Counted from the first letter of the stretch, positions 51,059 to 62,335 are shown. The stretch is DNA of 64,000 nt from Dorea sp. D27 (GCF_001185345.1 NZ_KQ236743.1:622857-686856), one strand, 5' to 3'. The notes: a model not told the origin generated them from the letters alone. Made by a program: numbers and translations.

Positions 51059-53413
51059 ATGGAACAGCCATTGATTCGAATATCCGTACGCAGGCTTGTG
51101 GAGTTCATCCTGCAAAGCGGCGATATAGACAACCGGACGGCCGGCGCGGACAAAGACGCCATGCTGCTCGGCGGGAAGATACACCGGAAGATACAGCGCC
51201 AGATGGGAGCAGATTACCATGCGGAAGTGGTTCTTAAGCATGTCATCGGCTGCCGGGGGTTCGACCTGCAGATCGAGGGCAGGGCGGACGGCATCATCGA
51301 TACGCCGGAGGGGACCGTCGTAGATGAGATTAAGGGGGTGTTCAAGGAGCTGCACCTTCTGGCCGAGCCGGTGGAAGTGCATCTTGCCCAGGCAAAGTGT
51401 TATGCGTTTATGTACGCAGAGCAGAACGGACTGGACAGGATCGGCGTCCAGATGACGTACTGCAACATGGAGACAGAAGAGATCAAGCGGTTCCAGTCCG
51501 TCTATGGGGCGGAAGAGCTTAAGGACTGGTTCTTTGAAGTGGCAGGCAAGTATGAGAAATGGGCCAGATATGAGATTACATGGAAGGAAAAGCGCAACGC
51601 TTCGATCAAAGGCGTGGAATTTCCCTTTGCATACAGGGACGGACAGAAGAATCTCGTCTCCTCCGTCTACCGGACGATCCTGAGGAAGAAGAAGCTGTTC
51701 ATCCAGGCGCCCACCGGCGTCGGCAAGACGATGGCATCCGTGTTTCCGGCGGTGAAGGCAGTAGGGGAGGGGCTTGGGGAGAAGATCTTCTACCTCACGG
51801 CCAAGACGATTACGAGGACCGTGGCGCAGCAGGCGTTTGAGACGCTGAAGGAGCAGGCGCTCCGGTTCAAGGTGATTACGCTCACTGCAAAGGAGAAGAT
51901 CTGCTTCTGCGAGGAGGCCAACTGCAACCCGGACTACTGCCCGTATGCGAAAGGACATTATGACAGGGTGAACGACGCCGTGTACGAGCTTATCACCACC
52001 TCCGATGACATGAGCAGGGAAGTGATAGAGGAGCAGGCGCGCAGATGGAACGTCTGTCCGTTTGAGATGGGTCTTGACGTGTCGCTCTGGGTGGACGGCG
52101 TCATCTGCGACTACAACTATGTATTTGACCCGAACGCACATCTGAAGCGTTTTTTCGGCGACGGCATGAGCGGGGAATACCTCTTTCTTATCGACGAGGC
52201 CCACAACCTTGTGGAACGGGGGCGGGAGATGTACAGCGCCGCCCTGTATAAGGAGGACTTTCTGGAGATCAAAAGGCTCGTGAAGCAGGAGGATTCGAAG
52301 CTTGCCAGGCGGCTGGAGGAGTGCAACAAGCAGATGCTGGCGCTGAAGCGGGAATGCGAGACGTATCAGGTGCTGGACAGCGCATCTCACATCTACCTGA
52401 AGCTGATGAATCTCATGACAGAGCTGGAGCGGTATCTGGAAGATTGTACGGAGGAAGAGAAGCGGAAGAAGGTGCTCGACCTGTATTTCGATGTGCGTAT
52501 GTTCCTCGGCATCTATGACAGGCTGGATGAGAATTATCTCATCTACTCGGAGCTTGAGGATTCCGGCAGGTTCAAAGTCCGGCTTTTCTGCGTGAACCCG
52601 GCGGCGAACCTGAAAGAATTCCTTGAGAAAGGGAACAGTGCCATATTCTTCTCAGCCACGCTTCTGCCGATGCACTATTATAAAGAGCTCTTAAGTACCG
52701 AGAAGGACGACTACGCCATCTATGCATTATCGCCCTTCGAGGAAGAGCGCCGGCTGCTTCTGCTCGGGATGGACGTGAGCACCAAGTATACGAGGCGGAG
52801 CGAGGACATGTACCGGCGTTATGCAGAGTATCTGAAGCAGGTGGCGGAGACGAAAAGGGGGAATTACATCGCCTTCTTTCCGTCCTATCAGTTTATGGAG
52901 CAGGTATATGCACAGTTCCTCTCTTTGACGGAAGACCGTGAAGATATCGAATATGTCATGCAGTCGCAGTATATGTCAGAGGAGGCAAGGGAGATTTTTC
53001 TCGAGAATTTTGAGGAGGAGCGGGAAAAGAGCCTCATGGGCTTCTGCGTCATGGGCGGCATCTTCTCCGAGGGCATCGACCTGGTAGAGGATAAGCTGAT
53101 CGGCGCGGCCATCATCGGAACCGGGCTTCCCCAGGTGTGCCGCGAGCGGGAGCTTCTGAAGGCGTATTTTGACGGGAAAGGATACAGAGGCTTTGATTAT
53201 GCCTACCTGTATCCGGGGATGAACAAGGTGCTGCAGTCGGCGGGACGGGTCATAAGGACGGATGAGGACCGGGGCGTCATCCTCCTGCTGGACGAGCGGT
53301 TTGGCGACGTAAGGTACCGGGAGATATTTCCCCGGGAGTGGAAGACGGCGTGGTACTGCAGCCTGAGGAATGTGAAAGAGCAGATGCACCGGTTCTGGGA
53401 ACCGGAAGGATGA
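51059..53413 (+). CDS. Fe-S DNA helicase of the Rad3/DinG type with N-terminal PD-(D/E)XK nuclease-like domain
   Basis: The 784 residues begin with a Cas4/RecB-like region (residues 1-180): GGKIHRK, EGRADGIID, VVDEIKG and AQAKCYA match the His, Asp, E-x-K and Q-x-x-x-Y motifs. The superfamily 2 helicase follows, with Walker A APTGVGKTMA (about 216), four Cys of the Fe-S domain (about 281-335; CFCEEANCNPDYC, VCPFEMG), the DEAH box LIDEAHNLVERG (about 377), and C-terminal motifs V and VI (GIDLVED, QSAGRVIRTDED). It follows TIGR03915 by 25 bases, probably in the same LexA operon. Confidence 0.92.
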   Translation: MEQPLIRISVRRLVEFILQSGDIDNRTAGADKDAMLLGGKIHRKIQRQMGADYHAEVVLKHVIGCRGFDLQIEGRADGIIDTPEGTVVDEIKGVFKELHLLAEPVEVHLAQAKCYAFMYAEQNGLDRIGVQMTYCNMETEEIKRFQSVYGAEELKDWFFEVAGKYEKWARYEITWKEKRNASIKGVEFPFAYRDGQKNLVSSVYRTILRKKKLFIQAPTGVGKTMASVFPAVKAVGEGLGEKIFYLTAKTITRTVAQQAFETLKEQALRFKVITLTAKEKICFCEEANCNPDYCPYAKGHYDRVNDAVYELITTSDDMSREVIEEQARRWNVCPFEMGLDVSLWVDGVICDYNYVFDPNAHLKRFFGDGMSGEYLFLIDEAHNLVERGREMYSAALYKEDFLEIKRLVKQEDSKLARRLEECNKQMLALKRECETYQVLDSASHIYLKLMNLMTELERYLEDCTEEEKRKKVLDLYFDVRMFLGIYDRLDENYLIYSELEDSGRFKVRLFCVNPAANLKEFLEKGNSAIFFSATLLPMHYYKELLSTEKDDYAIYALSPFEEERRLLLLGMDVSTKYTRRSEDMYRRYAEYLKQVAETKRGNYIAFFPSYQFMEQVYAQFLSLTEDREDIEYVMQSQYMSEEAREIFLENFEEEREKSLMGFCVMGGIFSEGIDLVEDKLIGAAIIGTGLPQVCRERELLKAYFDGKGYRGFDYAYLYPGMNKVLQSAGRVIRTDEDRGVILLLDERFGDVRYREIFPREWKTAWYCSLRNVKEQMHRFWEPEG

Positions 53414-53420
53414 TGCAGCC

Positions 53421-54317
53421 TCACTTGCGTGCGCCGTCCGTCCCGGTCAGGCAGTGCAGGAATTCTCCCACGGCTTTTGACACCGGCATATGCTCGTTGT
53501 ATGCCACGGCAAGCTCCCGCTGCGGCAGCTTTTCTTTCGTCTCTACGGTGAACAGGCCTGTGGACTTGTGGGGGATGCAGTAGTCCGGGATGAAGGCGAT
53601 TCCAAGGCCGATGCTTGCCAGGTCGATGAGCAGGTCGTTGCTGCTCAGTTCTATCTCCGGGACGAGGTCGAGCTGGTGCTGCTGGAACAGGGTGTGGAGG
53701 AATTCGCTCGTCGTGCTCTTCTTATCGAGCATGAGGATCGGATACTCGAGGAGCTCCCGGAAGGACAGGATCCGGCCCCTCAGGGAAGTGAAGGCTTCGT
53801 TCGCTATGAAGACGTCCTGGAAGGTCTTGATTGCTTTTACCGAGGCCATGTTTCCGAGATAAGAGTTCGGGTAGTTGACGACGATCAGATCCACCAGGCC
53901 GCTCTCCAGAAGCTCCGCACAGCGTATCGAAGTGGCGTTCGTCACTTTGATATGTGCGCCCGGGAAGGTCTTATGGAACTGTTCGAGATAGGGGACGAGA
54001 AAGTAGCGGCATATCGTGTCGCTGGCGCCGATACGGATCTGTCCGCCGTGGGAGGCGGCATCCATGATCTGCGTCTCTCCCCGCTTTATCAGGCTGATGG
54101 CAGGCTCGACGTGGCGCAGCAGTATCTCCCCTTCCGGCGTAAGCCGGACTTTTTTTGTGCTCCTTATGAACAACGTCTCATCCAGCTTCTTCTCCAGAGT
54201 CTTGATGGACTGGCTCACCGCGGACTGGGAGATGTAGAGCTGTTTGGAAGCCTCGGAGAAGCTTAAGCTCACAGCCACATGGTAGAACACTTTGTACAGT
54301 TCGTAATTGATATCCAT
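53421..54317 (-). CDS. LysR-family transcriptional regulator
   Basis: The 298-residue protein has an N-terminal winged helix (residues 1-60; FSEASKQLYISQSAVSQSIKTLEKKL) and a periplasmic-binding-like effector domain. It is convergent with the helicase gene (7-base gap) and divergent from the membrane protein at 54414. LysR proteins often control the divergent neighbour. The effector is unknown. Confidence 0.93.
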   Translation of the reverse strand: MDINYELYKVFYHVAVSLSFSEASKQLYISQSAVSQSIKTLEKKLDETLFIRSTKKVRLTPEGEILLRHVEPAISLIKRGETQIMDAASHGGQIRIGASDTICRYFLVPYLEQFHKTFPGAHIKVTNATSIRCAELLESGLVDLIVVNYPNSYLGNMASVKAIKTFQDVFIANEAFTSLRGRILSFRELLEYPILMLDKKSTTSEFLHTLFQQHQLDLVPEIELSSNDLLIDLASIGLGIAFIPDYCIPHKSTGLFTVETKEKLPQRELAVAYNEHMPVSKAVGEFLHCLTGTDGARK

Positions 54318-54413
54318 TATAAGTCCTCCTTATAAATCTGTTCTTTATTATAAGTCAAAATAGGATGAATTACAATATACAGTGTGATAAGATGGAGACG
54401 GAGGAGATACGAT

Positions 54414-55133
54414 ATGAAGAAATCACATACAATTATAGCGGTAGCGGCAATGCTGTTCCTTATCACAGCCATCCTGATCACGAGCTTCCAGCTCGCCGCC
54501 TACGGAGACCCGGAGTATAAGTTCTATGAGAAGGAATATGCCAAATATAACGTGACCGAAGCCCTGGGCATGGAGATGCCGGAAGTCATGGATGTGACGG
54601 AGCACATGATGGCCTATCTGATCGGGGAAGAGGAGGAGCTGTCCGTCATCACGGATGTGGACGGCAGGAACCAGGACTTCTTCAACGAGCAGGACCGGGC
54701 GCATATGGCGGACGTGAAGAACCTCTTTCTCGGAGGGCTTGACGTGCGGACAGCCTGTCTCGTCATATTCGTAATTCTGACGGTGCTTCTTGCGGTCAGG
54801 AGGGCGGACCTGAAAAGGCTCATCCCGAAGGCTTATTCGGCGGGGCTGGGGCTGTTCCTCGTAATCGTACTCCTGCTCGGGCTTTTGTTCGCATCCGATT
54901 TTACGAAATACTTTACCATATTCCATGAGATATTCTTTACAAACGACCTATGGCTCTTCGACCCGGCCACGGATTATATGATACGGATGCTGCCGGAAGG
55001 ATTCTTCTATGACATGACGATGCGGATCGGGGCGGTGTTTATCGGAAGCCTTGCAGCCATCTGGATACTCTTGAGAGTCTGGCGGACCGTCACGGCAAAG
55101 AGGGATGGGAAGAAGGACAAAGATGATAAGTGA
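54414..55133 (+). CDS. TIGR01906-family integral membrane protein
   Basis: The product has 239 residues from ATG 54414 (MKKSHTIIAVAAML), with GGAGGAGAT upstream. It contains an N-terminal transmembrane helix, an extracytoplasmic region of about 90 residues (YNVTEALGMEMPEVMDVTEHMMAYL, a family hallmark), then three helices and a charged cytoplasmic tail. The function of the family is unknown. It is divergent from the LysR gene and may be its target. Confidence 0.85.
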   Translation: MKKSHTIIAVAAMLFLITAILITSFQLAAYGDPEYKFYEKEYAKYNVTEALGMEMPEVMDVTEHMMAYLIGEEEELSVITDVDGRNQDFFNEQDRAHMADVKNLFLGGLDVRTACLVIFVILTVLLAVRRADLKRLIPKAYSAGLGLFLVIVLLLGLLFASDFTKYFTIFHEIFFTNDLWLFDPATDYMIRMLPEGFFYDMTMRIGAVFIGSLAAIWILLRVWRTVTAKRDGKKDKDDK

Positions 55134-55162
55134 CACTTATAAGAGAGTTAAGTTATATTAAT

Positions 55163-55191
55163 TTCACTAATAATATCAAGTATGTTATGAT
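55163..55191 (+). promoter_or_regulatory. purL promoter
   Basis: TTCACT (55163-55168), 17 bases, then TATGAT (55186-55191), with TG two bases upstream (extended -10). The 99-base gap contains no purine riboswitch or PurR-box pair that I can see. Confidence 0.7.
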
Positions 55192-55232
55192 GGAACAAGA
55201 TAATCATACAATTTATGAACGGAGGAAGATCA

Positions 55233-58200
55233 ATGAGCAGTGTAAAACGAGTATATGTAGAGAAGAAGCCGGGCTTTGCCGTACAGGCCAAGGACCTGAA
55301 GCATGAGGTGAAGAGCTATCTCGGCATCGGCGGCATAGCGGACGTGCGCGTGCTGATCCGCTATGACGTAGAGAACATATCGGAAGATATATTTGAGCAG
55401 GCACTGAACGGCATCTTTTCTGAACCGCCGGTAGATACGTTATACAGGGAAGAATTCCCTGTGAAGGAAGGCAGCAGGATCTTTTCCGTCGAGTTCCTGC
55501 CCGGCCAGTTCGACCAGCGTGCAGACTCGGCCGTACAGTGCGTACAGTTTATCAAGGCAGACGAGCAGCCGGTCATCCGGACAGCCACGACTTATGTCAT
55601 AGAGGGAACGGTAACGGAGGAAGAGTTCGAGGCCGTCAAGGCACACTGTATCAACCCGGTGGATTCGAGAGAGACAGGGATGGACAAGCCGCAGACGCTC
55701 GTGACGGAATTTGAGGAGCCGGACGATGTCATCATATTTGACGGGTTCAAAGAGATGGACGAAGAGAAGCTTAAGGAGCTGTACGGCTCCCTTGGACTTG
55801 CCATGACGTTTAAGGACTTCCGGCATATCCAGAATTATTTTAAGGCAGAAGAGAGCAGGGATCCGTCCATGACGGAGATCCGCGTGCTTGACACGTACTG
55901 GTCCGACCACTGCCGCCACACGACCTTTTCTACCGAGCTTAAGGATGTGGCGTTCGGGGAAGGCGATTACAGAGAGCCGATCGAGGAGACGTACCGGCAG
56001 TACATCGCGGACCACAGCGAGATATTCAAAGGCCGGGAGGACAAGTTCGTCTGCCTGATGGACCTGGCGCTCATGGCCATGAGGAAGCTGAAGAAGGAAG
56101 GGAAGCTAGAAGACCAGGAGGAGTCGGACGAGATCAACGCATGCAGCATCGTCGTACCGGTGACGGTAGACGGGGTGGAAGAAGAGTGGCTCGTCAACTT
56201 CAAAAACGAGACCCACAACCATCCGACCGAGATAGAGCCATTCGGAGGTGCGGCCACCTGCCTTGGCGGTGCAATCCGCGACCCGTTGTCCGGCCGTACT
56301 TATGTATATCAGGCGATGCGCGTGACAGGGGCGGCAGACCCGACCGCGTCCGTGAAAGATACGATGAAAGGGAAGCTGCCCCAGAAGAAGCTCGTGCGGG
56401 AAGCGGCCCACGGCTACAGCTCATACGGCAACCAGATTGGGCTTGCCACGGGAGCGGTCAAGGAGATATACCATCCGAATTATGTGGCGAAGCGTATGGA
56501 GATCGGGGCGGTGCTCGGCGCTGCACCGAGGCGCGCGGTCATCCGTGAGACATCCGACCCCGGCGACATCATCATCCTGCTTGGAGGCCGCACGGGCCGG
56601 GACGGCTGCGGCGGCGCCACCGGTTCGTCCAAGGTGCACACGGAAGAATCGATAGAGACATGCGGAGCGGAAGTGCAGAAGGGCAACCCGCCGACGGAGC
56701 GCAAGATTCAGCGTCTGTTCCGGAGGGAAGAGGTGAGCAGGCTCATCAAGAAGTGCAACGACTTTGGGGCGGGCGGCGTGTCCGTCGCAATCGGGGAGCT
56801 TGCAGACGGCCTGCGGGTAGATCTTGACAAGGTGCCGAAGAAATATGCCGGCCTGGACGGCACGGAAATTGCCATATCGGAATCACAGGAGCGTATGGCT
56901 GTCGTCGTGGATCCGAAGGATGCGGATGCCTTCCTGGCGTATGCAAAAGAAGAGAACCTGGAGGCCACGAAGGTGGCGGTCGTGACCGAAGAGCCACGGC
57001 TTGTGCTCTCCTGGAGAGGCAGGGAGATCGTCAACCTGTCCCGCGCGTTCCTTGACACGAACGGCGCCCATCAGGAGACGTCGGTGAGGGTCGATATACC
57101 GAACCGTGCAGACACGATTCTGAACCGGGAAGAGGTAACGGATGTAAAGGCAAAATGGATCGATACGCTGAAAGACCTGAACGTCTGCTCCCAGAAAGGG
57201 CTTGTGGAGATGTTCGACGGCTCCATCGGGGCTGCCTCCGTATTCATGCCTCACGGCGGCAAGTACCAGATGACGGAGACGCAGGCGATGGTAGCCAGGC
57301 TTCCGGTGCTGACCGGAGACTGCGATACGGTGACGATGATGAGCTATGGCTTCGACCCGTACCTGTCCACATGGAGCCCGTACCATGGAGCCATCTATGC
57401 GGTGACGGAATCGGTGGCTAAGATTGTGGCAGCAGGCGGGGACTACAGTAAGATCCGCTTCACGTTCCAGGAATATTTCCGTCGTATGACAGAAGACCCG
57501 GGAAGATGGAGCCAGCCGTTTGCGGCCCTTCTCGGCGCCTACAACGCGCAGCTTGGATTCGGCCTGCCGTCTATCGGAGGCAAGGACAGCATGTCGGGCA
57601 CCTTTGAGGACATCGACGTGCCGCCGACCCTCGTGTCCTTTGCGGTCGACATTGCCACAGAGAAGGATATCATCACGCCGGAGCTTAAGAAGGCGGGCAA
57701 TAAGCTCGTATGGCTCCGCATAGAGACGGATGCGTATGACGTGCCGGTGTACAGCCAGGTGATGGAGCAGTACGGCAAGTTTACAGACGACATCCGCAGC
57801 GGCAGGATCGTATCCGCCTATGCGCTGGACCGCCACGGCATCGCAGCCGCGGTGAGCAAGATGGCATTCGGCAACGGAATGGGTGTGAAGATAGAGCACA
57901 GCGTAGATGCAAGAGACCTGTTCGCCCCTGCGTTTGGAGATATCGTCGCAGAAGTTCCGGCAGAGAAGGTCGGAGAGCTTGGCATCACCTATACTGTCAT
58001 CGGTGAGGTGACGGACGATGCCGCACTTTCCTACGGAGATATGAGCATCGGCCTGTGCGAGGCAGAAGCCGCGTGGACAGAGACGCTGGAGAAGGTGTTC
58101 CCGACCAGATCTGAGGCAGAAGGAGGCCCGACGGCGTTCTTCGTGGCGGGGAAAGAGACGGAAGCCGGAAGGCTCGGGGAAGACGGTTGCTTCCATGCCA

Positions 58201-59030
58201 ACGGCGTCCATGTGTGCACACACAAGATTGCACAGCCTGCGGTATTCATTCCGGTATTCCCGGGAACGAACTGCGAGTATGACAGCGCGAAGGCGTTCGA
58301 GCGCGCGGGAGCCAAAGTCATCACGAAGGTATTCCGCAATATGGATGCCGCGGAAATCACCGATTCCGTAAGCGTGTTCGAGAAGGCCATCGGACAGTCC
58401 CAGATCATCATGTTCCCGGGCGGATTCAGCGCGGGCGATGAGCCGGACGGTTCCGCCAAGTTCTTCGCCACTGCCTTCCAGAACGAGAAGATGAAGGAGG
58501 CGGTGCGGAAGCTTTTGAATGAGCGGGACGGACTTGTACTCGGGGTGTGCAACGGATTCCAGACGCTTATCAAGCTCGGCCTCGTGCCGGAAGGTGATAT
58601 CGTCGGGCAGGATGCGGATGCTCCGACGCTCACGTACAATACGATCGGACGCCACATATCCAAGATGGTCTATACGAAGGTCGTGACAGATAAGTCGCCG
58701 TGGCTTGCCAAAGCCGCCCTTGGCGGAGTATACACGAATCCGGCGTCCCATGGCGAGGGCCGCTTCGTGGCGGATGATGAGACGATTGCCCGTCTGTTTG
58801 CAAACGGACAGGTGGCAACCCAGTACTGTGACCCGGACGGCAATATAAGTATGGACGAGGAGTGGAATGTGAACGGTTCCTATTATGCCATCGAGGGTAT
58901 CACAAGCCCTGACGGGCGGGTGCTTGGCAAGATGGCCCACTCCGAGAGGCGGGGCCGCTCTGTGGCGGTGAATATCTACGGAGAGCAGGATCTGAAGATC
59001 TTTGAATCCGGTGTGGAATATTTCAAATAG
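55233..59030 (+). CDS. purL: phosphoribosylformylglycinamidine synthase, single-chain
   Basis: This enzyme converts FGAR, glutamine and ATP to FGAM in step four of purine synthesis. The 1265 residues start at ATG 55233 (MSSVKRVYVEKKPGF) behind GGAGG. An N-terminal PurS-like part, two AIRS-like synthetase halves (FGGAATCLGGAIRDPLSG; GAYNAQLGFGLPSIGGKDSM) and a C-terminal class I glutaminase are fused. The glutaminase has its nucleophile Cys near 1106 (VLGVCNGFQ) and His/Glu near 1172 (ASHGEGRF). This long form is usual in Clostridia. It stands alone here, away from other pur genes. Confidence 0.96.
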   Translation: MSSVKRVYVEKKPGFAVQAKDLKHEVKSYLGIGGIADVRVLIRYDVENISEDIFEQALNGIFSEPPVDTLYREEFPVKEGSRIFSVEFLPGQFDQRADSAVQCVQFIKADEQPVIRTATTYVIEGTVTEEEFEAVKAHCINPVDSRETGMDKPQTLVTEFEEPDDVIIFDGFKEMDEEKLKELYGSLGLAMTFKDFRHIQNYFKAEESRDPSMTEIRVLDTYWSDHCRHTTFSTELKDVAFGEGDYREPIEETYRQYIADHSEIFKGREDKFVCLMDLALMAMRKLKKEGKLEDQEESDEINACSIVVPVTVDGVEEEWLVNFKNETHNHPTEIEPFGGAATCLGGAIRDPLSGRTYVYQAMRVTGAADPTASVKDTMKGKLPQKKLVREAAHGYSSYGNQIGLATGAVKEIYHPNYVAKRMEIGAVLGAAPRRAVIRETSDPGDIIILLGGRTGRDGCGGATGSSKVHTEESIETCGAEVQKGNPPTERKIQRLFRREEVSRLIKKCNDFGAGGVSVAIGELADGLRVDLDKVPKKYAGLDGTEIAISESQERMAVVVDPKDADAFLAYAKEENLEATKVAVVTEEPRLVLSWRGREIVNLSRAFLDTNGAHQETSVRVDIPNRADTILNREEVTDVKAKWIDTLKDLNVCSQKGLVEMFDGSIGAASVFMPHGGKYQMTETQAMVARLPVLTGDCDTVTMMSYGFDPYLSTWSPYHGAIYAVTESVAKIVAAGGDYSKIRFTFQEYFRRMTEDPGRWSQPFAALLGAYNAQLGFGLPSIGGKDSMSGTFEDIDVPPTLVSFAVDIATEKDIITPELKKAGNKLVWLRIETDAYDVPVYSQVMEQYGKFTDDIRSGRIVSAYALDRHGIAAAVSKMAFGNGMGVKIEHSVDARDLFAPAFGDIVAEVPAEKVGELGITYTVIGEVTDDAALSYGDMSIGLCEAEAAWTETLEKVFPTRSEAEGGPTAFFVAGKETEAGRLGEDGCFHANGVHVCTHKIAQPAVFIPVFPGTNCEYDSAKAFERAGAKVITKVFRNMDAAEITDSVSVFEKAIGQSQIIMFPGGFSAGDEPDGSAKFFATAFQNEKMKEAVRKLLNERDGLVLGVCNGFQTLIKLGLVPEGDIVGQDADAPTLTYNTIGRHISKMVYTKVVTDKSPWLAKAALGGVYTNPASHGEGRFVADDETIARLFANGQVATQYCDPDGNISMDEEWNVNGSYYAIEGITSPDGRVLGKMAHSERRGRSVAVNIYGEQDLKIFESGVEYFK

Positions 59031-59084
59031 CAGTGATAAGCCTGCTGCAAGACAGGAAATGCATCAAACAAGAATAGCAAGCTG

Positions 59085-59113
59085 CTGCCCGGCGTTGTGC
59101 CGGGCAGTTTTTT
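59085..59113 (+). terminator. rho-independent terminator after purL
   Basis: CTGCCCGGC (59085-59093) and GCCGGGCAG (59099-59107) form a 9-bp stem with a 5-base loop, followed by TTTTTT. Confidence 0.92.
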
Positions 59114-59174
59114 ATTACATAGGTAGCGTCTGGACGTATGCTGATTGACGTTAACGCCGCAAATACGTTAAGTG

Positions 59175-59220
59175 CTTCCTATTTCAGAACAAAACGTCCA
59201 CTTTGTTCTGAAATAGGAAG
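59175..59220. repeat. inverted repeat with 19-bp arms
   Basis: CTTCCTATTTCAGAACAAA (59175-59193) and its exact complement (59202-59220) flank 8 bases. It lies in the purL to orphan-gene gap, downstream of ATTACATAGG, a string that recurs near 63712. Further on, a TATAAT (59269-59274) next to the palindrome GGCCGCGGCC may be the promoter of the orphan gene. Confidence 0.85.
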
Positions 59221-59324
59221 GATAGGCGCAAAGTATGAAAATACACGGATAAACGGGCCGCGGCCTGCTATAATGGGCCAAACGGGCGGAGACGTCCAAG
59301 AAAAGAAGGGCAGGTGATTCCAGG

Positions 59325-60662
59325 ATGTATACCTATGAGGAAAAGAAAAGGCCGCGTACAAAAGTGAAGACGTTTCCGAGCCATCCTCCTGTAATTCAGG
59401 GAAAGCTGGCAGGCGGACTGACGCATTTAAAAGGTGAGGACCTATTAGCAGAGCTGGAAGAAGATTATACGTATCCTCCGGGAAACAGAGAATTATACTT
59501 AAGTATTATAAAGGTATGTATAAGCGCACCGAACAAAGAATACACCGAGCTGAGGCAGATTGCGGACGTGCTGCATCTGACTCCAGTTTACGATTCTAAG
59601 GAGCTGGAAAGCATCATCAAGCCCTTATATGAGAACGAACGGCTGCCAGGGCGCACGGACATTGTCGGCACTATCTTGGAACATTATTCTAAGCGCTTCA
59701 GCTTGAAAAGCATAGACAGATTAATGGCTCTTTCTGAATTCTCCATAGGCCTGCAGAAGATTATACATAACAATCTATTCCTATACTACGAGCGGACGAC
59801 TGAACGGATGAAAGACGCTCTGGCCGGGGCACAGGCTGCTTATGAACAAGCAGATGAGGCTTATCATAAGCATACTGTGGAAAAAGTACCGACAAAGGAA
59901 CCTTCTTCCACCTCGTCGGTTTCTTCCCTTGCTCCGCCACTTCCGCCTCCGATGGGGGATTCTCGGCTCGTGGAATTGGGTAATGTAAAGAATAGAGCCC
60001 GCCTGCAAATAAGAACTTTGGAAAAAAGTATCCAGGATATCACGGCTGAGAATCAACTGCTGAGACGTATATTTGCTTTCAGCCCATTCCGGCAGAAGAC
60101 AGAGATTCCTCCGGCTCTGAACATCGGGGCTTTTACCGTGCGACATTACACGACCGTTGAAAAACCGACTTTTACCTCTATCCGGTCTGCCCTTTCTCTG
60201 GGAGTGGCGGAGGCCGGCAGCATGAAAAAATCTTCCGGACATACGACGGACAGGGACTGGAATACCTTCGGTAATATTGGCAATACATTTTTTCTCTTAT
60301 TTGTTGGAGGCCATCCCGTGTGCAAGCAGCCCTTTTTATACGGTACGAAACATTATGTTGAGTTCCCTCTCAGACAGTTTGCCAAGGTGTGGGTTTCCAG
60401 CGACTGGCTGGACACGCGGGCGGTAAAGGGCGATTCCTTCTTCGGCACGGGACGGGAGATTCACAGGCAGCTCCTGGCGGTGGTGAAGCATTACCTTGAC
60501 CAGTGGAAGGCAGTTTCTCCTTCGGCTCCTGACTTCTTACAGCTTACCCCTGCCGGATTTGCGGAAATCCTCGGTAGCTTATATAATAACTTTGAGGTAA
60601 AGGTGCCGGGGTGCGTTCCGATAGGGCAAAACAAATGGATCCCTTCAGACTTCAGGCGGTAG
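59325..60662 (+). CDS. orphan protein with proline-rich linker and possible ADP-ribosyltransferase-like C terminus
   Basis: The 445-residue protein starts at ATG 59325 behind AGGTGA. The first 150 residues are helical and soluble. A charged coiled coil (about 155-190) is followed by a Ser/Thr-rich and polyproline linker (APPLPPPMGD) and a second coiled coil (220-250). The C-terminal 190 residues include RHYTTVEKPTFTSIRSALSLG, then DWNTFGNIGNTFF and FFGTGREIHRQ. That order of H-Y-T, aromatic and Glu elements faintly recalls ADP-ribosyltransferase toxins; this is speculative. There is no signal peptide. The family is not recognised. Confidence 0.5.
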   Translation: MYTYEEKKRPRTKVKTFPSHPPVIQGKLAGGLTHLKGEDLLAELEEDYTYPPGNRELYLSIIKVCISAPNKEYTELRQIADVLHLTPVYDSKELESIIKPLYENERLPGRTDIVGTILEHYSKRFSLKSIDRLMALSEFSIGLQKIIHNNLFLYYERTTERMKDALAGAQAAYEQADEAYHKHTVEKVPTKEPSSTSSVSSLAPPLPPPMGDSRLVELGNVKNRARLQIRTLEKSIQDITAENQLLRRIFAFSPFRQKTEIPPALNIGAFTVRHYTTVEKPTFTSIRSALSLGVAEAGSMKKSSGHTTDRDWNTFGNIGNTFFLLFVGGHPVCKQPFLYGTKHYVEFPLRQFAKVWVSSDWLDTRAVKGDSFFGTGREIHRQLLAVVKHYLDQWKAVSPSAPDFLQLTPAGFAEILGSLYNNFEVKVPGCVPIGQNKWIPSDFRR

Positions 60663-60851
60663 CGCGCTGTTCACTGGAATATAGCATACGGCTGCGGGTG
60701 ACAGGGAGGAAAAATTAGTACAATATGAAAATGCATAAGTGGTAAAATGCAATTTTGCAGAGAAAGACGTTAAAAATTGCATAAAAAAGCGTTGATTTGC
60801 AAGAATGAAATGGAAAAGTTGCAAAAAAGTGGAAAAACGAGAAAAAAATTC

Positions 60852-60880
60852 TTGTCATTTTCATAAGAATACTTTAAGAT
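60852..60880 (+). promoter_or_regulatory. gdhA promoter
   Basis: TTGTCA (60852-60857), 17 bases, then TAAGAT (60875-60880), in an A-rich 302-base gap. The rest of the gap has several repeats of the type TTGCA/TGCAA but no riboswitch that I recognise. Confidence 0.65.
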
Positions 60881-60910
60881 GGTAAATGGACAGAGACGTC
60901 AGAGGGATAG

Positions 60911-62299
<1,389 letters not shown>

Positions 62300-62304
62300 A
62301 GGAA

Positions 62305-62325
62305 GGAAGGGGCCTGACCCCTTCC
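62305..62325. repeat. short GGGG-CCTGA-CCCC palindrome
   Basis: GGAAGGGG and CCCCTTCC surround CCTGA. The core GGGGCCTGACCCC differs by little from the GGGGTCAGACCCC repeats at 19298 and 34187 and may be a decayed member. It follows the gdhA stop codon. Confidence 0.7.
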
Positions 62326-62335
62326 CGAACCCATC

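Noticed and set aside
55134-55232. Purine riboswitch upstream of purL
   Set aside because: The 99-base gap is too short and lacks the conserved purine-aptamer junction; only a sigma-A promoter is seen.
56883-58940. 685-codon frame opposite purL
   Set aside because: It is antisense to conserved PurL domains and has no recognisable motif or ribosome site.
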